Assembly: GCA_000503195.1 (NCBI GenBank)
Contig: AYSC01000017.1
Coordinates: 25,797 to 89,796 of the forward strand
Direction: 5' to 3'
DNA: 64,000 nt
Source: Blastomonas sp. CACIA14H2
GTDB taxonomy: Bacteria; Pseudomonadota; Alphaproteobacteria; Sphingomonadales; Sphingomonadaceae
Notes under the pieces: generated by a model
What the model saw: only the letters and a program-made list of their open reading frames with translations
What the model was told of the DNA's origin: nothing
The model's database searches: none
Position numbers and translations under genes: made by a program
In this document: piece after piece, positions 18,891 to 27,815 of the stretch
Layout: each line of letters opens with the position of its first letter
Numbering within the stretch: the stretch's first letter is position 1

Positions 18891-19891
18891 GCCCAGCCCT
18901 CCACGCCGCGCCGTCTGCGCGTCAGCACGTCGAGGCACGCCATGCGCATCGCCACGCCCATCTCGACCTGATCGGTGATCGCCGATCGCTGGACATTGTC
19001 CGCGATATGGCTGTCGATCTCGATTCCCCGGTTCATCGGCCCGGGGTGCATCACCAAAGCATCGGGCCTGGCCAGCGCCAGCTTGGCGTCGGTCAGCCCG
19101 TAGAGGTGTCGGAATTCGCGCGGCGAGGGGATGAACTGGCCCTGCATCCGCTCGTTCTGCAGCCGCAGCATCATCACGACATCGGCGCCGTCGAGCGCCT
19201 CGGCAAAGCTGCGGCAGGGCGTTGCGCCCATCGATTCGACCGCAGGCGGCATCAGCGCCGGAGGGCCGGCGACGCGCACGTCCGCGCCCAGGGTCGACAG
19301 GCAGATCATGTTCGATCGCGCGACGCGGCTGTGCAATATGTCGCCGCAGATCGCGACGCGCAGTCCCGCGATCTGTCCCTTGCGGCGGCGGATGGTCAGC
19401 GCATCAAGCAGCGCCTGGGTCGGGTGTTCGTGCGTGCCGTCGCCCGCGTTGAGCACCGGGCAGCCCACCTTGTCGGCGATCAGTTGCACCGCGCCCGAGC
19501 TGCCATGGCGGATGACGATGGCATCGGCGCGCATCGCATTGAGCGTTACGGCGGTGTCGATCAATGTCTCGCCCTTCTTCACGCTCGATTGCGCGGCGTG
19601 CATGTTCACGACGTCCGCGCCCAGGCGCTTGCCCGCGATCTCGAACGACAGCAGCGTCCGCGTCGAATTCTCGAAGAACGCGTTGATCAGCGTCAGCCCG
19701 GCGAGCCGGTCGTCATGCTTGCTTGCCTGGCGGTTGAGATCGACCCATTGCTCGGCCTCGTCGAGCAGGAACTCGATCTCCCAGGGCTGAAGCCCCGCGA
19801 TTCCCAGCAGATGCCGGTGCGGAAAGGCCATGCTGCCTGGCGGATAATCGCTGGCAGGGCGGCGGGCGGAAGGCGTGTTCGGCGATGTCAT
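18887..19891 (-). CDS. pyrB: Aspartate carbamoyltransferase catalytic subunit
   Basis: Enzyme of 334 residues that condenses carbamoyl phosphate with aspartate, the first committed step of pyrimidine synthesis. Carbamoyl-phosphate motifs [13 protein letters not shown] and HPTQALLD are present, as are SSVKKGET and MMLRLQNER. The start at 19891 (MTSPNTP) is preferred; the frame is open further upstream and a second ATG lies 20 codons inside. The stop overlaps the inactive dihydroorotase start (ATGA), so both subunits of a PyrB/PyrX dodecamer would be made together. No pyrI regulatory gene was seen. Confidence 0.94.
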   Translation of the reverse strand: MTSPNTPSARRPASDYPPGSMAFPHRHLLGIAGLQPWEIEFLLDEAEQWVDLNRQASKHDDRLAGLTLINAFFENSTRTLLSFEIAGKRLGADVVNMHAAQSSVKKGETLIDTAVTLNAMRADAIVIRHGSSGAVQLIADKVGCPVLNAGDGTHEHPTQALLDALTIRRRKGQIAGLRVAICGDILHSRVARSNMICLSTLGADVRVAGPPALMPPAVESMGATPCRSFAEALDGADVVMMLRLQNERMQGQFIPSPREFRHLYGLTDAKLALARPDALVMHPGPMNRGIEIDSHIADNVQRSAITDQVEMGVAMRMACLDVLTRRRRGVEGWA

Positions 19892-20010
19892 TAAAGGCGA
19901 GCGTCTAGGACCGAATCGGCTTTGGCTCAAGCGTGTGTTTTCTGCTGTGGACAGGGGAGACGACTGCCGCAATGATGCGCTGACAAGAATGTAAGCGAGA
20001 GGGATTCTGG

Positions 20011-20928
20011 ATGGACCTGGTAACCGAAGGGCTGCGCTTTCCCGAAGGACCTGTGGCGATGCCCGATGGCAGCATTGTGCTGGTCGAGATCGAGCGCGGC
20101 TGCGTCACGCGCGTCGCCCCCGATGGTACCCAGCATGTCGTGGCCGAGCTTGGCGGTGGCCCCAATGGTGCGGCGATCGGTCCTGATGGCAAGCTCTATG
20201 TCTGCAACAATGGCGGCTTCCATTATGTCGAGCGGGCAGGGCTCCTGATCCCGCATGGCGAGCCGGACGATTATTCGGGCGGGCGGATCGAGCGCGTCGA
20301 TCTCGAGACCGGCGCGGTCGAGACCTTGTACAAGTCGGGCGATTTCGGATGCATCCTGCGCGGTCCCAACGATATCGTGTTCGATCATGTCGGCGGGTTC
20401 TGGTTCACCGATCATGGCAAGACCCGGCGGCGCGAGCGCGACGTGACTGGCGTGTTCTACGCCCGCGCCGATGGTTCGCTGCTCAAGGAAGTGATCTTCC
20501 CGATGGAAAATCCCAACGGCATCGGCCTCTCGCCCGACGGCAAGCGGCTCTATGTCGCGGAGACCTATACCTGCAAGCTGTGGGCCTATGACATTGCCGC
20601 ACCCGGCGAGATCGCGTTCAGCCAGGGGCTGCTCGGGCCGGGCGGCACCTTTCTCTACAGCCCGTCGGGATACACGTTCTTCGATTCGCTCGCCGTCGAT
20701 GGCGCGGGCAATGTGTGCGTTGCGACCATTGGGCAGAGCGGCATTTCGGTGGTCTCGCCCGACGGCGAGCTGGTCGAGTTCGTCGCGACCGACGATCCGT
20801 TCACGACCAATATCTGCTTCGGCGGACCGGACCTGAAGACTGCGTACATCACGCTTTCGGGCACCGGCAGACTGGTGAAGGTGGACTGGCCGCGTGGTGG
20901 GGCGAAGCTGAATTATCTGAATGCCTGA
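20011..20928 (+). CDS. SMP-30/gluconolactonase family protein
   Basis: A six-bladed beta-propeller sugar lactonase-like protein of 305 residues without a signal peptide. Residues usually used for metal binding are seen in FPEGPV (Glu near residue 12), the GPNDIVFD segment, [11 protein letters not shown], and a C-terminal DSLAVD. Relatives hydrolyse gluconolactone or other lactones; the substrate here is not predictable. ATG at 20011 has a GAGAGG site. It is divergent from pyrB and separated from the next gene by a single REP-like unit. Confidence 0.85.
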   Translation: MDLVTEGLRFPEGPVAMPDGSIVLVEIERGCVTRVAPDGTQHVVAELGGGPNGAAIGPDGKLYVCNNGGFHYVERAGLLIPHGEPDDYSGGRIERVDLETGAVETLYKSGDFGCILRGPNDIVFDHVGGFWFTDHGKTRRRERDVTGVFYARADGSLLKEVIFPMENPNGIGLSPDGKRLYVAETYTCKLWAYDIAAPGEIAFSQGLLGPGGTFLYSPSGYTFFDSLAVDGAGNVCVATIGQSGISVVSPDGELVEFVATDDPFTTNICFGGPDLKTAYITLSGTGRLVKVDWPRGGAKLNYLNA

Positions 20929-20929
20929 T

Positions 20930-20957
20930 CGTCCTCCCCGCGAAGGCGGGGGTGACG
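20930..20957 (+). repeat. REP-like unit B (single)
   Basis: A compact palindrome bounded by CGTCCTCCCCGCG and GGCGGGGGTGACG. It is the same family as the elements at 13888-13967 and 60467-60548, here as one unit starting 2 bases after a stop codon. Confidence 0.7.
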
Positions 20958-20990
20958 ATGAATGGAATTCTTGGATGGAGGGATAACGCC

Positions 20991-22094
20991 ATGACCGACC
21001 AACGCTGGGCCATCGATATCGACCGCGACACCATCGCTGACGCTCGCATCGTCGAGGAGCCGCAGGCGGATCTGCCCGAAGGCGCGATCGAGGTAGCGAT
21101 CGACCTCTATGCGATGACCGCCAACAACGTGACCTATGCGGTGTTCGGCAAGCCGCTCGGGCTGTTCGGCAACGACCAGGGCTATTGGGATTTTTTCGCC
21201 GAACGCGACGCGCCGGGGCGTCTGCCGGTCTGGGGCTTTGCCACGGTCAGCCGCAGCAACCATGCCGACGTGCCGGTGGGGACGCAATATTACGGCTATT
21301 ACCCGATGGCGAGCCATGCAGTGCTGCATCCGGGGCGGGTGAGCGCCAACGGATTTACCGACACGACCCCGCGGCGCAGCACGTTGCCGATCATCTACAA
21401 CCAGTATCAGCGCGTCGATGCGCTGGGCGATTATCGCGCACAGGACCATGATTACTGGCCGGTCTTCCGTCCGCTGTTCCTCACCGGCTGGCTGATCGCC
21501 GATCAGCTCGAGGAGGAGGGCGATTATGCTGCGCAGCAAATCCTGATCGCGAGCGCGTCGAGCAAGACCGCGATCGGCCTCGCGCATGCGCTGAAGCAGC
21601 GCAGCAGCGGTCCGGATGTGGTGGGCCTGACCAGCGCGGGCCATGCCGCCTATGTCGAATCGTTGGGCCTGTACGACCGGGTGGTCGCCTATGACGATAT
21701 CGGCACGATAGACGCTTCCGTTCCGAGCGCGATGGTCGATATGGCGGGCAATCCGAAGGTCGCGGCCGCAGTCCACAACCATTTCGGTGATGCACTGAAG
21801 GCCTCGATCGTCGTCGGCAAGTCGCATTGGGACGCCAATGATGACACAGGGGCGGTCGCCGGCCCGCCGCGCCAGATGTTCCTCGCGCCGGGCCGCAGCG
21901 AAAAGCGGATTGGCGAATGGGGCCAGGACGGGTTCCGGCAGAAGCTCGAAGCGGCCTGGCTCGGCTTTGCCGATCTGGCCCCGAAGCTGCTGTCGATCGA
22001 CAAGCGCCAGGGCGCGGAGGCCGCGCTCGCCGCCTATGCCGAAACGGTCGCTGGCAAGGCCGATGCCAAGACGGGGCTCGTCATCGTTCCATGA
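20991..22094 (+). CDS. DUF2855 family protein
   Basis: A cytoplasmic protein of 367 residues matching the DUF2855 type, which looks like a distant zinc-independent medium-chain reductase relative: an N-terminal GroES-like part (AIDLYAMTANNVTYAVFG) and a later nucleotide-binding-like part (QILIASASSKTAIGLA). No zinc ligands of alcohol dehydrogenases are seen. Function is unknown. ATG at 20991 follows GGAGGG. The stop overlaps the next start (ATGA), beginning a chain of closely packed genes. Confidence 0.8.
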   Translation: MTDQRWAIDIDRDTIADARIVEEPQADLPEGAIEVAIDLYAMTANNVTYAVFGKPLGLFGNDQGYWDFFAERDAPGRLPVWGFATVSRSNHADVPVGTQYYGYYPMASHAVLHPGRVSANGFTDTTPRRSTLPIIYNQYQRVDALGDYRAQDHDYWPVFRPLFLTGWLIADQLEEEGDYAAQQILIASASSKTAIGLAHALKQRSSGPDVVGLTSAGHAAYVESLGLYDRVVAYDDIGTIDASVPSAMVDMAGNPKVAAAVHNHFGDALKASIVVGKSHWDANDDTGAVAGPPRQMFLAPGRSEKRIGEWGQDGFRQKLEAAWLGFADLAPKLLSIDKRQGAEAALAAYAETVAGKADAKTGLVIVP

Positions 22095-22747
22095 GCTTTG
22101 AGGCAGTCATTTTCGATTTCGGCGGGGTCATCACCTCGTCGCCCTTCGAGGCGTTCAACCGGCTCGAAGCCGAACGCGGGCTGCCGCGCGATTGCGTGCG
22201 GCGGATCAACGCGACCAATCCCGACGACAATGCCTGGGCGCGGTTCGAGCGCGCCGAGATCGATGCGAGCGCGTTCGACACCGCCTTTGCCGAAGAGGCG
22301 GCGGCGCTGGGTCTGGCGATCCAGGGCAGCGATGTCATCTCCTGCCTGGCGGGCGATGTGCGCCCGCGCATGGTCGCGGCGCTCGATGCGCTCAAGGCAG
22401 AAGGGCTGACGATCGGCTGCATCACCAACAATGTCCGCGCGGGCAAGGGATCGGCCATGGTGTTCGACGACGCCCGCGCCGCCGAGATCGCGGCGATCAT
22501 GGCGCGGTTCGACCATGTCATCGAGAGCAGCAAGGCGGGCGTGCGCAAACCCGACCCGCGCATCTATGCGATGATGTGCGATTGTCTCGGCATTGCACCT
22601 GCGGCCTGCATCTACCTCGACGATCTGGGCGTGAACTGCAAACCGGCGGCAGCGCTCGGCATGGCGGCGATCAAGGTGAGCGGCGAGGACCAGGCGCTGT
22701 ACGATCTGCGCGCACTGCTGGGCCGTCCGGAAGACTGGCCCGCCTGA
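22091..22747 (+). CDS. HAD-superfamily hydrolase (subfamily IA)
   Basis: A 218-residue haloacid-dehalogenase-like phosphatase. Motif I is FDFGGVI with the nucleophilic Asp, motif II is ITNN, the conserved lysine is in GVRKPDP, and motif III is YLDDLGVN. The DFGGV variant, with Gly at the usual acid/base position plus two, resembles the ACAD10/soluble epoxide hydrolase N-terminal branch. A helical cap lies between motifs I and II. Substrate unknown. It overlaps its neighbours at both ends (ATGA upstream, TGATG downstream). Confidence 0.85.
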   Translation: MSFEAVIFDFGGVITSSPFEAFNRLEAERGLPRDCVRRINATNPDDNAWARFERAEIDASAFDTAFAEEAAALGLAIQGSDVISCLAGDVRPRMVAALDALKAEGLTIGCITNNVRAGKGSAMVFDDARAAEIAAIMARFDHVIESSKAGVRKPDPRIYAMMCDCLGIAPAACIYLDDLGVNCKPAAALGMAAIKVSGEDQALYDLRALLGRPEDWPA

Positions 22748-23664
22748 TGCGGCTCTGGGGGGCGGTTCTTCTGGCGATGGTGGCGGTCCCGGCTCAGGCC
22801 GAGCGCGGGACGGTGGTCGTGGTCGGCGGTGCGCTGGCGGACGACAATGCTGATGTGTATCGCGCGATGATCGAGGCGATGCCCGCCGACGCGCCCGATG
22901 TGGTCATCATCCCTGCTGCTTCGGGCATCATCGGTCGATCGGTTCCGCGCGCTGCCAAGGCCTTTGCCGCGCATGGCGTTGATCCGGCGCGCGTCGTCAC
23001 GGCGCACATAGCCTTGGTCGATGATCCCGATACGTCGGACGTCGATGAATCGCGCTGGAATGGAGGCGGCAGCGATCCGGAAGAGATTGCCAAGATCGAG
23101 AAAGCAGGCCTGATCTGGATGTTGGGGGGGGATCAGCTGCGGATCATGGCAGCTTTGGTCAAGCCGGACGGCAGCGATACACCGATGCTCGCGGCCATGC
23201 GCAAACGGCTGGATAAGGGTGCGGTAATCGGGGGCACCAGCGCGGGTGCGGCCGTGATGGGCGAGCATATGATTGCCTGCGGGAGCCCGGATATTGCGTT
23301 GATCGGACCGGTCTCGCGCGACGTCAAGGACTGTGACGGGAAGGAAGAAGAGCAAGGAAAGGTACCCCTGGTGCTGGGGCGCGGCCTCGGCTTTCTCCCC
23401 GGCATCGTGTTCGACCAGCATTTCAGCCAGCGCGCCCGGCTGACGCGGCTTATTCGCGCAGTGGCCTGTGTCGAAGCAGAGAGCGTGACCGGGACCGGAG
23501 TCGATGAGGACACCGCCTTCGTCTTCGATATCGGGCACGAGACCGGATTTCCCGTCGGAAGTGGCACCATCACCGTCGTCGATCCCTCTGACGGCCACCG
23601 TTCCTGCGACAATGCCGTCATGGAAGATGTCCGCTTCGCGCGCTTTCCGGCGATGAAGGAATAG
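22747..23664 (+). CDS. Exported cyanophycinase-like peptidase (S51)
   Basis: A 305-residue serine peptidase-like protein with an N-terminal signal peptide (MRLWGAVLLAMVAVPAQA), so probably periplasmic or secreted. The nucleophile elbow GGTSAGAAVM and the downstream FDQHFSQRARL motif with the catalytic His match cyanophycinase and peptidase E relatives. Cyanophycinases cut the Asp-Arg storage polymer cyanophycin; no cyanophycin synthetase is in the window, and exported members may scavenge the polymer or act on other beta-Asp peptides. Start overlaps the previous stop. A central Lys/Glu-rich insert (around DCDGKEEEQGK) is unusual. Confidence 0.8.
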   Translation: MRLWGAVLLAMVAVPAQAERGTVVVVGGALADDNADVYRAMIEAMPADAPDVVIIPAASGIIGRSVPRAAKAFAAHGVDPARVVTAHIALVDDPDTSDVDESRWNGGGSDPEEIAKIEKAGLIWMLGGDQLRIMAALVKPDGSDTPMLAAMRKRLDKGAVIGGTSAGAAVMGEHMIACGSPDIALIGPVSRDVKDCDGKEEEQGKVPLVLGRGLGFLPGIVFDQHFSQRARLTRLIRAVACVEAESVTGTGVDEDTAFVFDIGHETGFPVGSGTITVVDPSDGHRSCDNAVMEDVRFARFPAMKE

Positions 23665-23668
23665 CCAC

Positions 23669-24631
23669 GTGGACAATTTCACCCACAGCCTTGCCGGATG
23701 GGCGCTGGGCCAGGCGGGGCTCAAGCGGCTCACCGGGCTCGCGGTGCCAACGCTGATCATCGGGGCAAACCTGCCCGATATCGATGCGGTACTGAGCGTG
23801 CTGGGCACCCAGTCGCTCGCGCTGCGGCGCGGCGTGACGCACGGGCCGGGCGCGCTGCTGGTGCTGCCGATCCTGCTGACGGCGGCGATGGTCTGGTTCG
23901 ATCGCTGGCAGGTGCGACGGCGCAAGCGACCGCGCAACCGTCTGCCGGTACGCCCCGGGGCGCTGCTGCTGCTCGCCTATATCGGCACATTGTCGCACCC
24001 GGCGCTCGATTATCTCAACAATTACGGGATCCGGCTGCTCGAACCCTTCGCGCCGCGCTGGTTCTATGGCGACACATTGTTTATCGTCGATGCGGCGCTG
24101 TGGACGATCCTGCCGCTCGGCATCTGGCTGTCGCGCAAATGGGAGGCGGCGGGCCGTCCGGGCTGGGAGCGGCCGGCGCAGGCGGTGCTGGTGCTCGCCT
24201 TGCTCTACATCTCGGGCAATTACGCGCTCTCGAGCCATGCCGAAGCGCAGGTGGCGCAGAGGCTGGAGGCCGAACGCGGCATCACCCCCGATCTGGTGAT
24301 CGCCAATGCGGTGCCCGTACTGTTCTGGCAGCGCGCGATGCTGTGGCGCGGCGATGCGATGATCGGGCGCGGCGCCTATGACGCGCTCGGCACGCCAGCA
24401 CTGACGCTGCAGCCGGGCAGCGCCGCAACCAACATGGCCAGCCCTTGGGTCGCGCGCGCCGCCGCACAAAATGCTGATGCGCGGGCCTTTTTGTTCTGGG
24501 CGCGGATGCCATATGCACGGCTGACCGACATATCGGGGGGCAAGAGGGTGGTGTTGCGCGATGCGCGCTTCGACAGTTCGCCGATTGCCGACCGGTTCAC
24601 GGTCACAGTCGATGTGAAGGACAATCCATGA
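23669..24631 (+). CDS. Membrane-bound metal-dependent hydrolase (YdjM/LexA-binding family-like)
   Basis: A 320-residue inner-membrane protein starting with GTG. The N-terminal DNFTHSLAGW and GANLPDIDA motifs and the TLSHPALDYLNNYG segment place conserved His and Asp residues at helix ends, as in the YdjM/DUF457 family of membrane-bound metal-dependent hydrolases. About four to five helices occupy the first 200 residues; a soluble C-terminal domain of about 120 residues follows, predicted outside the membrane. Substrate unknown. Overlaps the photolyase start by 4 bases. Confidence 0.8.
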   Translation: MDNFTHSLAGWALGQAGLKRLTGLAVPTLIIGANLPDIDAVLSVLGTQSLALRRGVTHGPGALLVLPILLTAAMVWFDRWQVRRRKRPRNRLPVRPGALLLLAYIGTLSHPALDYLNNYGIRLLEPFAPRWFYGDTLFIVDAALWTILPLGIWLSRKWEAAGRPGWERPAQAVLVLALLYISGNYALSSHAEAQVAQRLEAERGITPDLVIANAVPVLFWQRAMLWRGDAMIGRGAYDALGTPALTLQPGSAATNMASPWVARAAAQNADARAFLFWARMPYARLTDISGGKRVVLRDARFDSSPIADRFTVTVDVKDNP

Positions 24632-26022
24632 CCCGCCCCGTGATCGTCTGGCTGCGCCGCGACCTGCGCCTCGCCGACCAGGCCGCTTTCGCCGCCGCCG
24701 CCAGGGCCGGGCCCGTGATCCCGGTCTATGTGCTCGACGACGAGACGCCGAAGCACCGCAAGATGGGCGGGGCCTCGCGCTGGTGGCTGCACCACAGCCT
24801 CGAGTCGCTGGCGGCGGATATCGAAAAGCTGGGTTCGCGGCTGATCCTCAAGCGTGGCGTCGCGGCTGATGTCATTGCGGAGCTTGCACGCGAAACCGAC
24901 GCGTCGGCGATCCACTGCCTGCGCCATTACGAACCGTGGTGGCGCAATGCCGAGCGCGCGCTCAAGGACAAGCTACCCGAGGGCTGCGCGCTCGAATGCC
25001 ATCACGGCAATTATCTGATGCCGCCCGGATCGGTCACCACCGGCAGCGGCCAGCCGTACAAGATCTACACGCCCTTCTGGCGCGCGCTGGCGCAGCACAT
25101 GCCGCCGCCCGAGCCGGTGCGCTCGCCGAAGAGGCTCGACGCGCCCGAACGCTGGCCCGAGAGCGACACGCTCGGCGACTGGGCGCTGCTGCCGACCAAG
25201 CCGAACTGGGCCAAGGGCTTTGCCGAGGAATGGACGCCGGGCGAGACGGGCGCGGCAGAGCGGCTCAAGGCCTTCCATGCACGCGCGCCCCACTACGAGA
25301 AATGCCGCAACCTGCCCTCGGTCGAGGGCACCTCTCGCCTGTCGCCGCATCTGCATTTCGGCGAGATATCACCCTCGTCCGTCTGGCACGCGACGATGGA
25401 GGCGGGCGGCTCGGTCGAAACCTTCCTCAAGGAACTCGTCTGGCGCGATTATGCGCAGAATGTGATCCTGCAATATCCCGATTATGCCAAGGCCAATGCC
25501 CGCGACGGCTTCGACAAGTTCCCCTGGCGCGATCCGGCGGACAAGGACGTGGCGGCGGATATCAAGGCCTGGCAGCAAGGCCGCACCGGCTATCCGCTGG
25601 TCGATGCCGGGATGCGCCAGCTCTGGGCGACCGGGTGGATGCACAACCGCGTGCGCATGGTCACCGCCTCGTTCCTGATCAAGCATCTGCTCATCGACTG
25701 GCGCGAGGGCGAAAAGTGGTTCTGGGACACGCTGGTCGATGCCGATTACGGGTCCAACGCGACCAACTGGCAATGGACATCGGGCACGGGCGTGGATTCG
25801 AACATGTTCGTCCGCATCATGGCGCCGCTGACCCAGTCGGAGAAGTTCGATGCCGCCTCCTATATCCGCCAATGGGTGCCCGAACTCGCCGATCTGACCG
25901 ACAAGGCGATCCACGATCCCGAGGCTGCGGGCAAATATGTGAAGGGCTATCCCAAGAAACTGATCGGACATAAGGAAGCCAGAGAACGGGCGCTCGCAGC
26001 GCACGCGAAGATAAAGGCATGA
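24628..26022 (+). CDS. phrB: Deoxyribodipyrimidine photolyase
   Basis: Light-driven DNA repair flavoenzyme of 464 residues that splits cyclobutane pyrimidine dimers. The N-terminal antenna domain starts VWLRRDLRLAD; the C-terminal FAD domain shows TSRLSPHLHFGEISP, ELVWRDYAQN, PLVDAGMRQLWATGWMHN and NWQWTSGTGVD, the last being the active-site and FAD-binding helix region of CPD photolyases. Length is standard for class I enzymes. It sits within a closely packed run of genes whose other products are not repair proteins. Confidence 0.95.
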   Translation: MTRPVIVWLRRDLRLADQAAFAAAARAGPVIPVYVLDDETPKHRKMGGASRWWLHHSLESLAADIEKLGSRLILKRGVAADVIAELARETDASAIHCLRHYEPWWRNAERALKDKLPEGCALECHHGNYLMPPGSVTTGSGQPYKIYTPFWRALAQHMPPPEPVRSPKRLDAPERWPESDTLGDWALLPTKPNWAKGFAEEWTPGETGAAERLKAFHARAPHYEKCRNLPSVEGTSRLSPHLHFGEISPSSVWHATMEAGGSVETFLKELVWRDYAQNVILQYPDYAKANARDGFDKFPWRDPADKDVAADIKAWQQGRTGYPLVDAGMRQLWATGWMHNRVRMVTASFLIKHLLIDWREGEKWFWDTLVDADYGSNATNWQWTSGTGVDSNMFVRIMAPLTQSEKFDAASYIRQWVPELADLTDKAIHDPEAAGKYVKGYPKKLIGHKEARERALAAHAKIKA

Positions 26023-26036
26023 GAGGAGAGAGAGTT

Positions 26037-27227
26037 ATGCGGGTCTGGAAAACTCTGGCGGCGGCCTGTGCGCTGGCCATCGGCGCGGGCGGTGTCGCTC
26101 TTGCGAAGGACGAGGCCGCCCCGGCGGTCAAGCCGATCACGCAGATGAGCGCGACCGAGCTCGAGAAGGTGCGCACCGCCGGCGCGCAGATCCTGTTCTG
26201 GTCCGATGCGCAGCGCGCCGCGAATTTCCGCGCCATGGAGGCGCAGTTCCCCGGCACGACCGCGAAGCACGGCACCCCGCGCGCGCTTCCCAAGGGCGAG
26301 CCGCTGGCCATCAGCGACGCCGATGTCGACGCCTTCATGGCCGCGCAGAATGTCGCCGGCCTGATGGTGATCCAGGACGGCAAGGTGCGGCTGGAGAAAT
26401 ACGGGCTGGGGATGAAGCCCGACGACCGCTGGACCAGCTTCTCGGTCGCCAAATCGTTCACCTCGACGCTGGTGGGCGCGGCGGTCAAGGACGGCCTTAT
26501 CGCCTCGATCGACGATCCGGTGACCAAGTACGTGCCCGAACTCAAAGGCAGCGGCTATGACGGCGTGACCGTCAAGCAGATCCTCACCATGACCTCGGGC
26601 GTGAAGTGGAACGAGGATTATACCGACCCGAACAGCGATGTGGTGAAGATGCTGTCGGTGCCGGTGGGGCCGGGCGAGGACCCCAATACCGCGTACCTCA
26701 AGACGCTGCCGCGCGAGGCTGAGCCGGGAACCAAATGGGTGTACAAGACCGGTGAAACCAACCTGATCGGCGTGATCGTCCAGCGTGCCACTGGCAAGAC
26801 GCTGACCGAATACGCGCAGGAAAAGATCGTCAAGCCCGCGGGCTTCGAGGGCGACCTGTTCTGGATGGTCGATTCGGCCGGGCAGAATGTTGGCGGCTGC
26901 TGCCTCTCGATCCGGCTCGCCGATTATGCGCGCATGGGCCTGTTCGCGCTCGAAGGCGGGAAGGGGCAGGTGCCCGAGGGCTGGTTTGCCGAGGCGGGCA
27001 AGGAACAGGCGCCGATCGGCCTGCCGGGCTTTGGCTATGGCTATCAGTGGTGGACCTATCCGGGCGGCGCCTGGGGCGGGCAGGGCATTTTCGGCCAGGC
27101 GATCCTGATCGTGCCGCAGAAGAACCTTGTCGTGGCGGTGGTGAGCAACTGGCCCAAGGCGAGTGGTGCGGACCTGCGCGTGCCGCAGCTGCAATTCTTC
27201 CAGAAGCTCGCCATGGCGGCGAACTGA
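26037..27227 (+). CDS. Exported serine hydrolase, beta-lactamase/class C fold
   Basis: A 396-residue periplasmic enzyme with a clear signal peptide (cleavage near AGGVALAK). The SxxK catalytic motif is Ser136-Val-Ala-Lys139 (FSVAKSF), the tyrosine motif is within YKTGETN, and a GYGYQWW segment precedes a late GQG/FGQ region in place of KTG. Such proteins are esterases, D-aminopeptidases or penicillin-binding relatives; antibiotic hydrolysis is not implied. ATG at 26037 is preferred for its GAGGAGAGAG Shine-Dalgarno sequence over an ATG at 26019 that overlaps the photolyase stop. Confidence 0.88.
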   Translation: MRVWKTLAAACALAIGAGGVALAKDEAAPAVKPITQMSATELEKVRTAGAQILFWSDAQRAANFRAMEAQFPGTTAKHGTPRALPKGEPLAISDADVDAFMAAQNVAGLMVIQDGKVRLEKYGLGMKPDDRWTSFSVAKSFTSTLVGAAVKDGLIASIDDPVTKYVPELKGSGYDGVTVKQILTMTSGVKWNEDYTDPNSDVVKMLSVPVGPGEDPNTAYLKTLPREAEPGTKWVYKTGETNLIGVIVQRATGKTLTEYAQEKIVKPAGFEGDLFWMVDSAGQNVGGCCLSIRLADYARMGLFALEGGKGQVPEGWFAEAGKEQAPIGLPGFGYGYQWWTYPGGAWGGQGIFGQAILIVPQKNLVVAVVSNWPKASGADLRVPQLQFFQKLAMAAN

Positions 27228-27238
27228 AAGGCGCCAAG

Positions 27239-27754
27239 ATGACCGATGACAGCCGCCTCCATGCCGAACTCCGGTCCGCGGGCATCGCCTTCGACCAAGT
27301 CGAGCATGAGGCGGTGTTCACCGTGCTCGAAAGCAGCGCGATCGAGCGCGCCATTCCCGGCGCGCACACCAAGAACCTGTTTCTCAAGGACACCAGCGGC
27401 CAGTTCTATCTGGTGACGGTGCTGGCCGAAAAGCAGGTCGATCTGGGGGCGCTGCGGCATCTGGTCGGGGCAGGGCGGTTCAGCTTCGGCTCGGGCGACG
27501 AGATGGTCGAGCTGCTCGGCATCACGCCCGGATCGGTGACGCCGCTCGCCGCGTTCAACGACCAGGCGGGCAAGGTCCAGCTGGTGCTCGACGAGGTGCT
27601 CGCCGCACAGCCGCGCGTCAACGTCCACCCGCTGCGCAACACCGCGACGCTGGGTCTGTCGGGGCTCGACCTGGTGCGGCTGCTGGTGCGCTGGCGGCAT
27701 GCGCCGCTGATCGTGCCAGTACCGAACAAGGCGCCCGCGGCCGAACCGTCCTGA
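27239..27754 (+). CDS. Prolyl-tRNA deacylase/YbaK-EbsC family protein (ProX-like)
   Basis: A 171-residue trans-editing domain protein. Stand-alone proteins of this type hydrolyse mischarged aminoacyl-tRNA, typically Ala-tRNA(Pro). Conserved features are the early VEHEAVFTVLES segment, GAHTKNLFLKD with the substrate-binding lysine, the GSGDEMVELLGI turn and GSVTPLAAFND. The N-terminus VEHEAVFT and the overall length fit ProX (PrdX) rather than the shorter YbaK. It starts 12 bases after the serine hydrolase gene and is the last gene of the run before moaA. Confidence 0.85.
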   Translation: MTDDSRLHAELRSAGIAFDQVEHEAVFTVLESSAIERAIPGAHTKNLFLKDTSGQFYLVTVLAEKQVDLGALRHLVGAGRFSFGSGDEMVELLGITPGSVTPLAAFNDQAGKVQLVLDEVLAAQPRVNVHPLRNTATLGLSGLDLVRLLVRWRHAPLIVPVPNKAPAAEPS

Positions 27755-27815
27755 TGGACGTCACGGGCAAAATTGATGGTGGGCGCGGGCGCCTGCATGC
27801 GGTAACGCTATCGAG

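Noticed and set aside
27755..27815. Molybdenum cofactor riboswitch before moaA
   Set aside because: The gap is only 61 bases and no conserved riboswitch stem pattern is visible.
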